Origin: Auanema rhodensis
Taxonomy: Eukaryota > Nematoda > Chromadorea > Rhabditida > Rhabditidae
Reading direction: 5' to 3'
DNA: 64,000 nt
NCBI GenBank assembly: GCA_964057225.1
Contig: OZ059894.1
Span: 8,380,131 to 8,444,130 of the forward strand
Below, piece after piece: positions 28,280-41,247 of this stretch. The notes under the pieces are model-generated. The model did not search any database, was not told where the DNA came from, and worked only from the letters and a program-made list of their open reading frames with translations. The stretch's first letter is position 1; each line of letters starts with the position of its first letter. The position numbers and the translations under genes were made by a program.

Positions 28280-31200
28280 ATATGTATTTATCTACATTTA
28301 TTTCATTGATTAAATGAAAGAAAGGGCTTAACACATTTTTAAAATTGTGGAGAACTTTAGGCTTTGTAATTACGAACTACATTGAACTATAAGGAATAAC
28401 AACAAAAAATATATTATATATATATTTTTTTAGACTCTATCAAGAACAAACTTCCAAAACATTTTCAAAGTTCAAAAATGAAATTAAAAAACAACACAGA
28501 TCAAAACGATAGAAATGTAGTTATATCAAATTAAAACAGATAAATAAAAAAGTTTATATTCAATGTTTTGATAAAAGTAATGTGTGAGGATTGACCAGAA
28601 AAAAAAACATAGTTCTATCTATTAAATCTTAATTTCTTTATGAACATTGAAAAAAGTACAAATTGAGGAATTGCATGATTGTTTCTACATACATGGAAGA
28701 AATAAGTTTCCTGATTCTTTTGCATTAATGTGTTTACAAAAAAATGAAAAATTCGGGCGAGTGACATTAAACTCTTGTTTAAAATATAATTTTGGCACTG
28801 TCAGAAAAAATAAAACCATTCTACCTCATCTCAATCTATAGCAAATGAGAAACATGCAATCATGAACGCCTATTATTCTTCAAGAACAATTTCTTGAAGT
28901 TTATTTTGTTTAGAAGAATTTTCATCCTTATCAATGAAAACATAAGAAAAAACTTTATAATTCATTCTATTGAGTATTAAAACCGTTTAATTATTATGAA
29001 TCGGCTTTTTTTTTGGAAACACGAAAATCGATTTTATTAAATACGGCTGAAATAAAATGAAAAGGGGATCAAGTACTTAAAATAATTGTTCTGTAATATT
29101 GAAGCAGTATTTCTAAATTTTTTCACTAAAACAACTTTTTTCTTGAAATCCCAAAACCAACAGAGTTAGATAGGCAAAAAAATGTTTACAATTTCGTTTG
29201 CTTCACTTAAACATTATGAATAAACTTTTTTTAAAACGATAAATAAATTTTACAAAAGACAATAGCAAATTATATTAATTCGCAAAGAGACTGCTACATG
29301 GTGTAGCCGATATTGAGAAAGATGTATGTGAGAACTGAGAATCTGACGAACGATATAAATTAGCAAAGGAAGTTGTCACTGCGCCAGAATCAGAAAAACT
29401 GAAAGGATTTAACTCGGGAAGGGAAGGAAGATACCAGAATTCCGGCTAGAGAATCTCGAAGAGTAAACGATGAGCTAGAACTTGTTGATATCTCTGTCCG
29501 CATCAATTTAAATTTTGGCTGTCGTCGTTTTCTAGTTGCTTGAAACGATGATGTCTTCATCATCATCGTTCTCAGCGTCGTTCTTGCTGTCGTTGTCGTC
29601 GTCAACACAACAAATCCGGAGAACGATGAAGAAAAAATGTGAAAAGATTGCAAAAACGAAAAGACAATCACGAAATAGAAGCATAGAATAGTTAAAGAAT
29701 CCGAAAAAGAATGTCATTCACTGTTTCATCCAAGCAAAAAAATATATCAGAAAAAAGATTGAAAAAAGTTAGTGATTAAACATTAAAATAGTTTACTGAA
29801 ATTTTTCATTGTAATAAAATATTCGTTTCAAAAATTTCATTCAATTTCCTATTAAAATCATGTGAAGACTTATTAAATTTTCAGTAGACCGGATTTGGGA
29901 ACTTTTACGCTTTGCCTTTTAGGTACTTTGCACCCATTCGAGCAAACACGACAAACCTCAGTTGAAATTTTACAACAAAAAAGTGAATTTCAATCATTAT
30001 TTCTTGAAAAGCAAAATATGTAATTCGATTGTCACTGATTTAAAATAAAAAGATAAATAAATCGAATGATAGCATCTCACGTGAATATTCATGTTTCTCA
30101 GTTTATGTCAACTTTCAACGACTACTAGTTGTTGTAATTATTATGGTTAAAAGCAATGTAAACTGAAGCATTTTCTATTTTCTGGAGAAGTTTAACAAAA
30201 ATATTTGCATTAAAAGATGAGTTGTATTGAATAGACAAAAAGCTATAACATTGTTTAATGTTAAGCCACAATGCTTTTGGTTCATAAATTATTTATTTAT
30301 ATAATACTAGTACATTTCAGAAAATGGAAACATAATCTTAAACTAAAATCAGTATTATTATTATTTGATCATGTGGAATATTTTTTTTTGAAATTCTTAC
30401 TAGTAATTTTCAAATAATATGTAGATAATGTATTGACATATATCCTATCATATATAAATATATATAGTATATAGAAAAATATTTATAATAAACGATAAAT
30501 GAGGATCGTTGAGTTTGGGAGGAGATTTCTTGAGTTATCTTACTTAGTTACATACCATGTTTGTCAAGAATGATTTGGTTTTAAAGTTAACATCTATGAT
30601 TCCCTCGAGAAGGAGACAAACTTTTGGACAATGTCATAACTAAACATAGCTAGGGCCACATATAAATGTCATATATTAATAGTAAGTTCATTTTTTTTAA
30701 ATCGGTACACCCTTTATAAAAATTTTACGATATTGAACATATTAAACAAATTTATATTATCATATCGTATGTAAAGTTTTGTAACTAACCTCTGGCATTT
30801 GTATTGTTTGTTGACGAATAATTAAATTGAAGTTGTTGTTAATGACGATAAGCTGCAAAAAAATTAAAAATTTGTTGTATCTTTTAAACAAACACAAAAA
30901 AAGACAATAAATGCATAAATAACATAAATAACATAAAATATAAGCAAAAATAAAACATTTTGATAACTTCAAACAACTACTTAGGCTCTTAATGAATGAA
31001 TGTTGTCTATTTCCATACATGAATTATGTTTTTACTTTTATAAGTTGTAGTGATTTTGTAACAAATAACTAATTAGACTTTGAATGTTTATAATAAAAGA
31101 ATATTTATCAATAATTCGATGAATAAAACTACTAGTTAGGTTACGAAAAAGATTTGAGCAGCGCTTTGTGTGAAATAATGAGGAATGCTGAGAGACATTT

Positions 31201-33688
31201 CACAGAACAGTGTACAGAATATTAAAATTTTGAAAGTTCTTATTTTAGAACAGATGGAACGTAAAACTACATGTACAATGAATGAAAAGACGGATTGCAG
31301 ATAAAAGCGGAAAAGCTGTGGAGGGTTTGATGCTACGTAATTAGCCGGCCACAGCTTCTCCTTGGGTCCTTTCCCTTCATCTTTTCACTTTGAAAGATCT
31401 ACTCTTCTATCTCTCGTATTTACATTATCTTTCGTTTTCTCTTTTCAACTGGACATTACACTTTGCTTTCTTCAAGCATCTTTAGAGCGAACTCACACAT
31501 TGGAAAAGACGAAGAAAGATGAGAGAACCAAGCAAAGAAAAAATAAGAGTTATAGAAAGGGTGTAAGTCAAAGCAGAGATGATGATTACGAGATAAACAG
31601 CAAGAGAGAGGAAAAAGAGTTTAAGAGATAGAGATAATGAGGAATACATGAACTAGCCTAAAGCAAAATTAGATGGAGAAACAAATTCATAGCAATCCCT
31701 ATATCCGATAGCCAACACATCAATCTCTGAACATATTTTTGCAGGTTGATGGGTTTCAAGACTTAGAACTCATGAGGTTAGCTGGTCAACCGCAAAGCTG
31801 GACTAACCGTTTTTGAGCTAACTTGAAATAAATTGAATTTTCTGCTTGAAATCATCGGTTTTCCAGAGATACTAAATATCTCCGGAAACAACAAAGAAAT
31901 TTTATGTTAAAAGATATTTTTTGCACTTTCTTCTTTTTTCTTAAAAAATCATATGAGTAAAACAAAAAAATGCACGCAAAAGCTGAAAATTTTTGCAGGT
32001 TCCAAACATTTTGAATGGATGTAACAGAAGAGTGCCCGAAAATAGTAGAATTCATTAGTATATTGATCCTGAGGTTCACAAAAAAATATGAAAAATTTAA
32101 AATCACAACAGCTAATGAATGAAGGAAGTGAAAATTGGTCTTTATTTCGTTTTTCTTTTATTTTTTTTTCAAATTTTTTCAACTTTGAAAAACTTCTAAC
32201 TGAATATATATATCTATGAGTGTATGCGGAAAAGAAATGTAACATTTGAGAAATGAAGGTGGAAGATGAGATGACGAAGACGAAAAAATCAGAGATCGTC
32301 TCAGCTTTCATGGTGCCACAGAAACAAAATAGAGCTTGAGGCTTTCCAAAGTCCTTCGGAAAAATTTGTCAAGGAAGATGCGGGACGTGAATTGAAAGAT
32401 GTTGTAAAGACAAAAATTGCATTTCTATCGAAGGAATATCTGATCGATGTCAATGTTCTGCTTAAATGCACAAATGGAAAATGGAACTACAAAAATAGTT
32501 TTCAGGAAAAACTAGTTACGCTTTGGAATAAAATAGTTCAACGTAGAGAAAAAACAATTGCCATTTTAGAAGGAAAAGAGTAAACTTCAAAAAGAGTTAG
32601 ACAAGACTCTGGTTTGATTATGGAAAAATATGGAGATATGTTATGATATTTTTTAGTTTCTCAAAAAGTTCCGGATAAATGAATGTCTGAAACATTATTT
32701 GCATGTAAAAAATAAGTTGGAAAAACAGACAGATGACAAGCAAGGTCTGTTCTGGAAGAAGTGTTTGGAGACTGCTGTAGAATGACGATAACAAACAAAT
32801 CTTCAACATGTTAGGGTAATAAGATTTCACACATAGAGTGTCACAGCTTCGTCAGACCTAAATAGGACGTCAGAGTATGGGTCGTTTGAGGAAAACATAA
32901 CTTTTGGCTGGAAGAAGTTTGTGTATTCATTACTCCAATCTGAATTGCCACAGAGCTTTCGGCTTGAAAAGCTCCCAAAGAGATGTTTTGGCAGCGAACG
33001 TTTTTCATGTTTCAACTCTATCTGTCATTGGATTTACATCGCAATCGCCAATACGCACTCGACAGGTTTAAGTTAAGTCGGTTACAACAACAACAAAATT
33101 TCAGATATTAACCAGAATGTTAAAGCTGTACTTATAAAATATAGTAGTTGATATGAATATCTTGAGATTAGAAAGAACACTGTCTGATAAGTTGAAAATA
33201 AAGAATGATACTTTATCAAGTTTATAATCTTAATATTTGTCTTAGAGAAGCTCCTAACTGATAAGAGTATATCGTTGAGTTGATGCACAGGTCAATTCTG
33301 ATAACGCATATAGATTGTTTCATATTCCATATTTAACGTTTTTTAAGGATCTGGATAAATGGTTCGTTTTACTTTATTTTCTATTTTTGTCTGATTTTTC
33401 ACAAAAAATGAAAAGTTTTTTTTTTCACAAAAATTAGGACTCCTATTTCTTAATCGCGTGTCTATTTTTTTACTATTTTATTAGCAATATTGGTTTGTAC
33501 TTCAATTATTTTGAATATACTAATGAATTCATAATAGTATACATACATACTTCTGTACATGAATTAAAAAAAAATATATATATAATTATAAAATATTAGT
33601 TTGAAGTGAATACTAGCTATAGTAGCAGTATTAGCAGTAAAGTAAGTAACAGCAGAAGCTGTAGCAGCCGCAGTAGTAGTAGTAATAA
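28280..33688. other. AT-rich stretch with no confident gene
   Basis: No long conserved frame is seen. One isolated exon-like segment lies at 30794-30853 on the minus strand: TTTTTGCAG acceptor, 20 in-frame codons, then a GTTAGT donor, with no partner exons recognised. Two less AT-rich patches (about 29400-29620 and 31340-31520) contain open frames of simple Ser/Thr or Phe/Ser composition and look like flanking or regulatory sequence, not coding exons. Confidence 0.5.
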
Positions 33689-34010
33689 CTATGTAGTGCG
33701 AAATCTATTACTCATAGAAAACTTCTTCTGGCAGCCATAATAAGCCTTAGACTCAGTAATCATGTGATAGATCTCTGATTCTGGACCATCACATTGCTGA
33801 AGTCCCATTGGGCTACCACAGCGAACTACAGCTTCAGCGTTTTGTGATTGCATCATTGCCAATCGAAAAAGCACTTTTTTTTCGTTCAGTGTGGCTAATT
33901 TAATCATCTAAAGAATTTATTGATGATTGAGTTTTTGGTGAGCTTGAGCTTACATTATTTGAAAAACAATTAAAAATGAAATAAGTAACATGATTAGTAA
34001 AAAAAAGCAT
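33689..34010 (-). CDS. Small protein of unknown function, 91 aa
   Basis: Two exons, 33954-34010 and 33689-33907, join in frame through a GT-AG intron. The first encodes a short hydrophobic leader that could be a signal peptide or anchor. The second encodes a compact, mixed-composition segment with four Cys (motifs VVRCGSP, QQCDGPE, YYGCQKK), ending in a basic tail. The composition looks like real coding sequence, not AT-rich noise, but no family is recognised. Confidence 0.42.
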
Positions 34011-34395
34011 AATTCTAGAAATTAGTATAAAACAAAGATAGAGAAGTATGCTAAAAACCTCGAAGAAAAAATAGCCAAGAACTTAAAAAGGGAAATAAAG
34101 AATCCAGCTGAGGTTCTCAGTTTATTTAGAGATAAATAGACGGAGAGAGAGAAAGAGCGAGGGAGGGGGAGATGGGATGAAAGAATAAGAGAGAAGAGAA
34201 ACTGTGCCTATAATCGGGTTTTTGTGTACGAAAACCAAAAACATATCAAACATTTTGCTTTCTTTAGCACATTTTGAATGACAAATTTGATTAGTGGTTG
34301 TAGAATTGGACTATTTTCGTTAAAACTAAGAAGTCAAAGTATCAGATATGCCCCCCAAAGAATGTAACGATATTTGTATGATATACTAATATATA

Positions 34396-34432
<37 letters not shown>

Positions 34433-37400
34433 GAGAAAAGGAATATATGTATGTTAGAATGGATGTTTGAATAAGTTCACAGAGCCGTATTAGAATTTTT
34501 GCGTCAATTTTTTTTTTGGAAAGATAAATTAGTAATGTGTCATTTTGGCACATGCACTTAGTGAGGAGCGGTTGTTTGATTGTTGAGAACTGTCCTATAC
34601 GTTTTTCAATTTCAATTTCAATTTTCATTTAAACATTATCATTTTGTAAAAAAAGTTTTCATTTTAGGTCTGGCTTAAGCTAATCTTAATATTGGCACTT
34701 ATTGAGTTTGTTTCTAGTGCAAATATATTATTCGCTAACACATGGCAATCCAAAAGTCATGCTCTAACTATGCTACCTTTAGCTGAACGGTTCGTTTAAC
34801 ATTCACATATTGATATATTTGTTTTTTCAACGTTATTTGCATAACAATACAGAAAAAAAAACATTTTAAAATTTATCTGGCAATCTGATGAATGATAGAG
34901 ATTGGCTTGGATCAAGTCGGCATTTATTTTGTGTTTTGTTTGTAAGGGTGAATGGAAGAGTTGAAAAATTTGTTTTCCAGCCAAAAGCACTCTATTTTCT
35001 GCTTAGTATCTCTGCAATGAGCCTTGTTTTGGGAAATATTCATAAACATTTTGATCTTTAAAATGACAAAGCATTCATAATTCCATTCTTTGAGTTCAAA
35101 ATGTGAACAAGAATAAGAAAATCTTAAAATATACTTATACTAGCAATAAGTCAGTGATAGTTTCTTTTGCTATGAAATAGAAATATAAGGCTTTGAAATC
35201 GTTAGAGTTATCCCTGGAGATGCTACTTGAAATATCATGTGCATACAGAGGAAAGTTAATTCAAACTAAAGACTGGAAAATGGGGAGTCAACCAGTCAAA
35301 ACGAATAAGTGGAAAAAGTATGAGAGTGAAGAAATATCAAAGAATTAAGGAGATCTGAAAAAGCTCACAACTGAAACGAGAGTGCACAGATTTATCAGTC
35401 AAAACGAGTATGTGTCGACCAGAAATGGACTTTGAAAACATTGTTCATTTTTTAGGATAGGATATGACAACCATTGGCTTGTAAATGTTGAGAAAAAGCA
35501 AAGCAACAACAAAACAATTATGAAAAATTTGACTTTCGTCCTGAAAGTTCACATAAGCTTTGAGCGTTATCAAGATAAACCTAAGCTTTGAAAGCCAAGT
35601 GTCTAGAGATTTCAAAGTCAGTGTTTTGTTCAGAGAAGACAGACAACGTGACATATGAATAATTATGCTTTAGTCTCTGTACTTGACTAGGAGAGAACAG
35701 AGATGAATTTAGAAAAACGAAGAGAAAAATAGATTTAAGCTTTAATTTCTAAATCTGGAATCTTCATAAATGTATAAAATAATTCTAAAAGCTTAATGCA
35801 CAGGAAGAATCGGTATTTCCGAGTGAAAAGCATTTTTTCTCTAGAATTGCCAAATATAGAAGTCTAATGTTTCTCATTAGTCTTTGAAGTGTCTGCAAAG
35901 AGGATCAAGGCCTTTTCACTGCCATATGATTTCTTCAACCTCTTGTTATCTCAGAAAGAAATTGCAGTAAAAAAAACCCTTTGCTACAGCAAAATAATAA
36001 TTTTAAACAAAGGGAAAAGCTTAATAAAAAACAAAAATCATTGTGAATATAAATAAAATTTCATTATTCAACATATCAAAACTATCTTCCAAATATGACT
36101 AAGATGAAAGATGGAATAGATTGTAGAAACGGAAGGAAATGTGATGCCAAGTGTGTTCTCCTTGCAGCCAAAATAGATGCTTTCCTTTCAAATGGAAATA
36201 GTGTGAAAGTCGCCGTCTCAAATAACCAGATCTCAAAATAGAAGTCCACAATATAAAAATAACAAAAAGTAATTTTTTTAAATATTTAAACTTCCACCCT
36301 GTAGTTACACGTAATTGTAATAGGCTGTAGCATAGAGTTATGGTTTGGAGTGAATGTTATAGCCTATACGTTAGATAACATAAGAAAATTATTTGAAGCT
36401 TATCTTATACGATAAGAAAGAAAGAGATTGACATGAATTTGTTTGATGTACACATGAAGTAAATGTGTATTCACTTGTAGAGCAGATGAAAGTATATCAC
36501 AAGAAGTTTTATATGATTCGGTTTTTCTAAAATGATCTTTCGACTTTTTAAAGACAAATAATACTTTAAGAAAAGATTTAGAAAAAACTCTTATATTCTT
36601 AATAATCTTATTACTGAAAACAAAACATCAATTCTAAGGATTAACCGTTAAAGAATATAAATTGAGGCTTAGTTACAGACGTATTCTAGGCCATTCATGC
36701 TTTTTGGAATTTGTTCAACTTATTTCCACAAAATATTGAGCCAAAAAGTACTTCAGACAGAGAAATTAGGAAGTAGGAAAGAAGAGGGAGAGTTTTACAA
36801 GTGTTAGTCTAGTCATGAGAGCCGGAAATTGAGATCTATCATGTTAGGCCAATCAGATAGAGAAGGAAAAGAAGAAGGACCTCCAAAGCTGGAAGAAACG
36901 AGGTTTTTCAAATAAAAATTATACAAGACGGAGAGTTAGAGCTTCAGAAATATTCAAAGCTTAATAGCGAAACAATGATTTGAGAAAACAATAAATCCGG
37001 CAATTTATTTTTTCAGTTTTATGTCAAAGAAAAAAAATCAGAACTAATATTGGGAAACATAATTTATAATTTATCCTGTAACACGTTTGAAGATGAAGCT
37101 GGAACGTTTATGTTATTCGAGTTTAATTTGAAATGTTTTTGTATAATGCTGAGCCATGCGAGAAAAAAAGAAAAACTCAACGATAAGTGAACAGAATAAT
37201 TTCTCATGTATACAAATAAATAGAAATGAAAGCCATCATGAGGCATTCAATAAGCCTTAAATTTGCCGTTCACTAAGATATATGGATATCGTTCTAAGAT
37301 TCAAAAAGAGGAAATTATAGGGCTTTCACTGCCGTTAAACAGACAGATCAAGAGAAAAACGAGATGTCTCTCGGGGCTATTCAGATTTGGCAGGTACTCC

Positions 37401-38149
37401 TGGAAAGCTTTTCGTGATTTAAGAGTGATGTCCATCTTGTTAAAGTAGACAGATCAGATGTTGGCTTCATAAAAATACGTACTGAAGTTGATTTCTAGTA
37501 GCATTGGAAGAGAGATGTAAAAAGAAAGTGAGATTATTTAATGCGCAGCCGGTCTTCTGATGACACAAAATATTTGGGTTTCTACTGTTGATGCCACAAT
37601 TCATATTGTCCTTAGAGAGTTTTGAGGCTTCCGATGACTGTGATGGACGACGACGTTGGCTTGAAACACTCGTCTGTCATAAAGCTTTGTCTTCGTCTTT
37701 GTTTCTCATCTATATCTATTCTCCTTTGGCTCATGCATCCGACTTCGTTCCAGCATGGAAACATGGAAGAGTAGCTCCAAATTTTTTCTTCTGTTTCTCT
37801 ATCTCTCTCTCATTCCTTTTCATTTCTTCGCTTTGCTATTTATCTATGACGTTTGTCTTTTTCCCAGATGACTTGGAGCTTGGATTTGAGGTCTTGTCTG
37901 CTTGCCTTTCTTCATCCTATAAATTCAGCTTCAGTTTCTTTAATAACTAAAAACAAATATTCATCTGAAGGAAAATGAATGAAGCAAATAAACATGATCT
38001 TATTCACTTAGGGTATTCCTTCTTGCTTATGACAAAAAACAATCAAATGAAACAAATACAACATTTTTTTGTAAAATCCATTGGGAAAATGATAACCCAA
38101 ACACAAAATGTTTCTTCTTAACATTTGAAACAAAAAAAATTATTTGCAG
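34011..38149. other. AT-rich stretch with no confident gene
   Basis: About 4 kb. It includes a purine-rich GAGA tract (34130-34200), a (TA)n microsatellite (34399-34429) and a pyrimidine-rich, less AT-rich patch (37590-37940) whose open frame has no recognisable domain. The missing first exon of the glycosyltransferase to the right should lie here or further left but was not found. Confidence 0.5.
34399..34429. repeat. (TA)n microsatellite
   Basis: About 15 uninterrupted AT dinucleotides. Confidence 0.9.
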
Positions 38150-40687
38150 CTTACACGATCGGGGTCATAATGTTTCAATGTACACCCAAGTAAGTTCACC
38201 TATAGGCAAATTGGGAGATAAGATTACTAATATTCAGAGTATTTTGCCAAGTAAAAACTGATCATGCTATCTTGATTATGTAGCTTTTTTTCAGAACAAT
38301 ATCGAACAGATGATACAGCAATGATTGGAAAACTTTTCTGGTTTTATGAAATGGGTCCATATTTGCTTGAGAAGCCACATGAAATTGGATTTCAATATAT
38401 GAATTATATGAATAACGATGGTTAATGATCAGATTTGTTCCTTCCCACAACGTTAATGTTTAAGAACAATTTTTAAATGTCGTCAACACGTGCTATGATC
38501 TGGTTATTGTCGATGAGATGTTCTGCGTATCACAAGCAGCTATTGCTTTACATCTGAGGAAAAAATGTGGAACCAAAATTGCATTATTTTCTACAACTGG
38601 TTGGATCATTTTGAGTAAATTTGTTTATTAATATTAACTCAGATATATTCGCATTGTACTCCCAATATCGAGGTTTATCAAGAAATCCTGTAACATATCC
38701 CAAGTCGATTATCAATTTGTTTCCCGTAATAACATTTTCTTGTTTTTCAGTTATTACACGAAAGGATATAGTATGTTCGATTACGATCCAGCTAGCCTTG
38801 GACCAAGAATAGCTACCCTAATAGATGTACTTATCGAACCGGTAACATATTATATATTTTTCTTTTCACAATGATATCTTACCTTGTTTTCCGATTTTCA
38901 CAAGATGGCTGAACTCACGTTGGGTAACACGTGCAGGAAATTTGCTCCAGTTGGATGCTTCCCATGATATGCTTTTCAAAGTATTTTGACATCAAGTGAT
39001 AGTATTTCGGAATTTTTTTTATTTCAGGAAAATCTTATATCGTTCATAGATTATCCATCAACATATGGTATCGCCACACCGAAATCAAATGAATTAATAT
39101 ATGTAGGAGAACATTGCAAAGGTATGCAATTGCAATCACAATACACAACATTCATTGTTTCTAGTTGCAAAGCCATTACCGAAATTGTTTTCGGACGTTC
39201 TTGAAGATAAGACATCAAAAGGCACTATCTATATAGCTTTCGGATCAATAGTAGACTGGTCTGTAGGTCCACCTGAGGTAATTTACTTTAATATGATCAA
39301 ATCCCAAAAAAAGATATTGCTTATGAGTCATGATGAGAAAGTGACTATTTCAGACAATCCAGACATTCATAAATGTTCTGAACAAATACAAAGATTATAG
39401 AGTTATATGGAGTTATGCTGGAGCTGAGGTATATTATGATAGAAAATTTTGTTTTTATTTTGTGTTCTTCATACTCTTCTATATTAGATTGAGAATGTCC
39501 CTTCACATATTCTTCTTACAAAATGGGCTCCTCAAAATGATATTCTATCTCATCCTAACACAGTTTTATTTTTCACACATGGTGGATTGAAGAGGCACAC
39601 TAATAGTTAATTATAAAAAATTGTAACGTTATAATTGCAGTTTGAAAGAAGGTATATGTTCCAAAACTCCGATGCTTTTCCTTCCCTTCTTTGCGGATCA
39701 ACCTAAAAATGCATTGTATGCAATATATATGGGAATAGCTGAAGCAATCTATAAAGGGGTAAACAAATATTTTAGTTATTTGGTTCCAAATTCAAAAATA
39801 CAAAAGTATTTTACTTTTTAACAGGATAAATGTTACAAATATAGTAATCTGCTTTATATCTTTCATATATTTTTCTTCAGAATATTACTGAAGTTGAAAT
39901 GGAGCGAAAAATTAACAAAGTATTGGAAAGCCCTACCATGAAACAAAATATTGATAAAGTAAGTTTTCTCTAACAAGATTGGAGAAATTTTATGTAAATA
40001 CATAGATGAAAATGCATTATATACCAAAAATTTGATTTTCTTCGTTAATTTAGTCCAAAACTTTGAATAAACTGAATACATTTTGCAACATTAAAACGGT
40101 TAATTGCATATTTACTTGAAGTAGTAACTTGAAAAAGTGTTAATGAATCCTTTGTTATCATCAAAGTTCTATATTTTATTGTTTGCATATCTACAACAAG
40201 TATGAAAATGTTTTTATACAATTTCTCTCTTTGTTTCTTTTCCTCATTAATAGCTGTTAACAAAACTTTAATGTTTCATATATGAAAAAAGTTTTAATAA
40301 GAACTAATGTTGTTGTTATTGTATTGTTCAATACGATACTTCACTCCCGAACAAAGCATCATTTTCTCATATTAGCTGTCAAAGAACATAATTTGTTTGC
40401 AAAAGATGCGTCTAGCAGATATATTCTCACGACTATCATTACTATATTGAACTATGATCATATTAAGTATTTACTTATTTATTTATTTTCAGTATCACAA
40501 TATATATCTTGATAATGTTATGGATTCACTTGATCTTGGAGCATATTGGACAGAAAAAGTTTTAAGTTTTAACAATTCATCTCGGAAATATCGTGATATT
40601 AGAGGCAAACAGATGTATTTGCTTGAATACTTATATATCGAAGCGTTTGTTGTATTTGGAATTATAATTTACATTTTCAGCACTTAG
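38150..40687 (+). CDS. UDP-glycosyltransferase (UGT), first exon not found
   Basis: Transfers a sugar from a UDP-sugar to small lipophilic molecules at the ER membrane. Twelve in-frame exons begin 38150, 38295, 38465, 38643, 38751, 39028, 39165, 39354, 39488, 39641, 39881 and 40493, giving 440 residues. Visible family features: LHDRGHNV near the start, YDLVIVDEMF, GTIYIAFGSIV, and the donor-binding signature WAPQNDILSHPNTVLFFTHG followed by LKEGICSKTPMLFLPFFADQ. A C-terminal membrane helix (about IEAFVVFGIIIYIF) and a very short tail close the protein. UGTs are usually near 520 residues; the absent 80-90 include the signal peptide and the catalytic His region. The intron 39595-39640 starts with GC. 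Either a distant first exon was missed or the gene is 5'-truncated. Confidence 0.85.
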
Positions 40688-41247
40688 ATTTTGCTGTGTT
40701 CTGATATTTGTTGTCATTTCTTTGCCATACAAACGGCACATAACAATGTTTTTGCTTTTTCATTATTTCTCTGAGAGACAGAGAGAGAAATAAAAAAAAA
40801 TATATCTTGAGGACAAATGATTTCTTCGTTTTCTGCTATCTTTATTAAGCATAATAAAACATTTTTAACAGCAGACACTAAACTTATTGAGCTGTATTAT
40901 ATTTTTCATAATATACATATATATAATACAATACATACACATAATTTGTACTTGTGTACATGTACATAATCATGAAATACGATGATATATCAACATCATA
41001 GCTAGGTACAATTAAGTAAATATGAAATGACCAAGTAATTAAGTTATATTGAAACAACAAAGCAACTCTAGATGTTCAAATTTGAAAACCTATGTTATGA
41101 CCCGCTTGAAAATAAAATCCTAAAACAATTGCAGAAATGAAGCATATGTTATGACCATATATAGAAAATGATAAAATGAAATTCTCCATAATACTCGATA
41201 TACTGGGCTAACAAATTAATAATCCATATAGTTAATAGATGATATAA
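40688..41247. other. Intergenic, convergent 3' ends
   Basis: AT-rich sequence between two genes pointing toward each other. AATAAA-like signals follow the UGT stop. Nothing else seen. Confidence 0.6.

Noticed and set aside
29390..29717. Overlapping minus-strand frames rich in Thr/Ser/Phe
   Set aside because: Simple-sequence translation of CAT/GTC repeats in two frames; no splice context or domain.
37588..37950. 120-codon frame upstream of the UGT as its missing N terminus
   Set aside because: It lacks a signal peptide, the expected GSH-type motif and a compatible splice phase.
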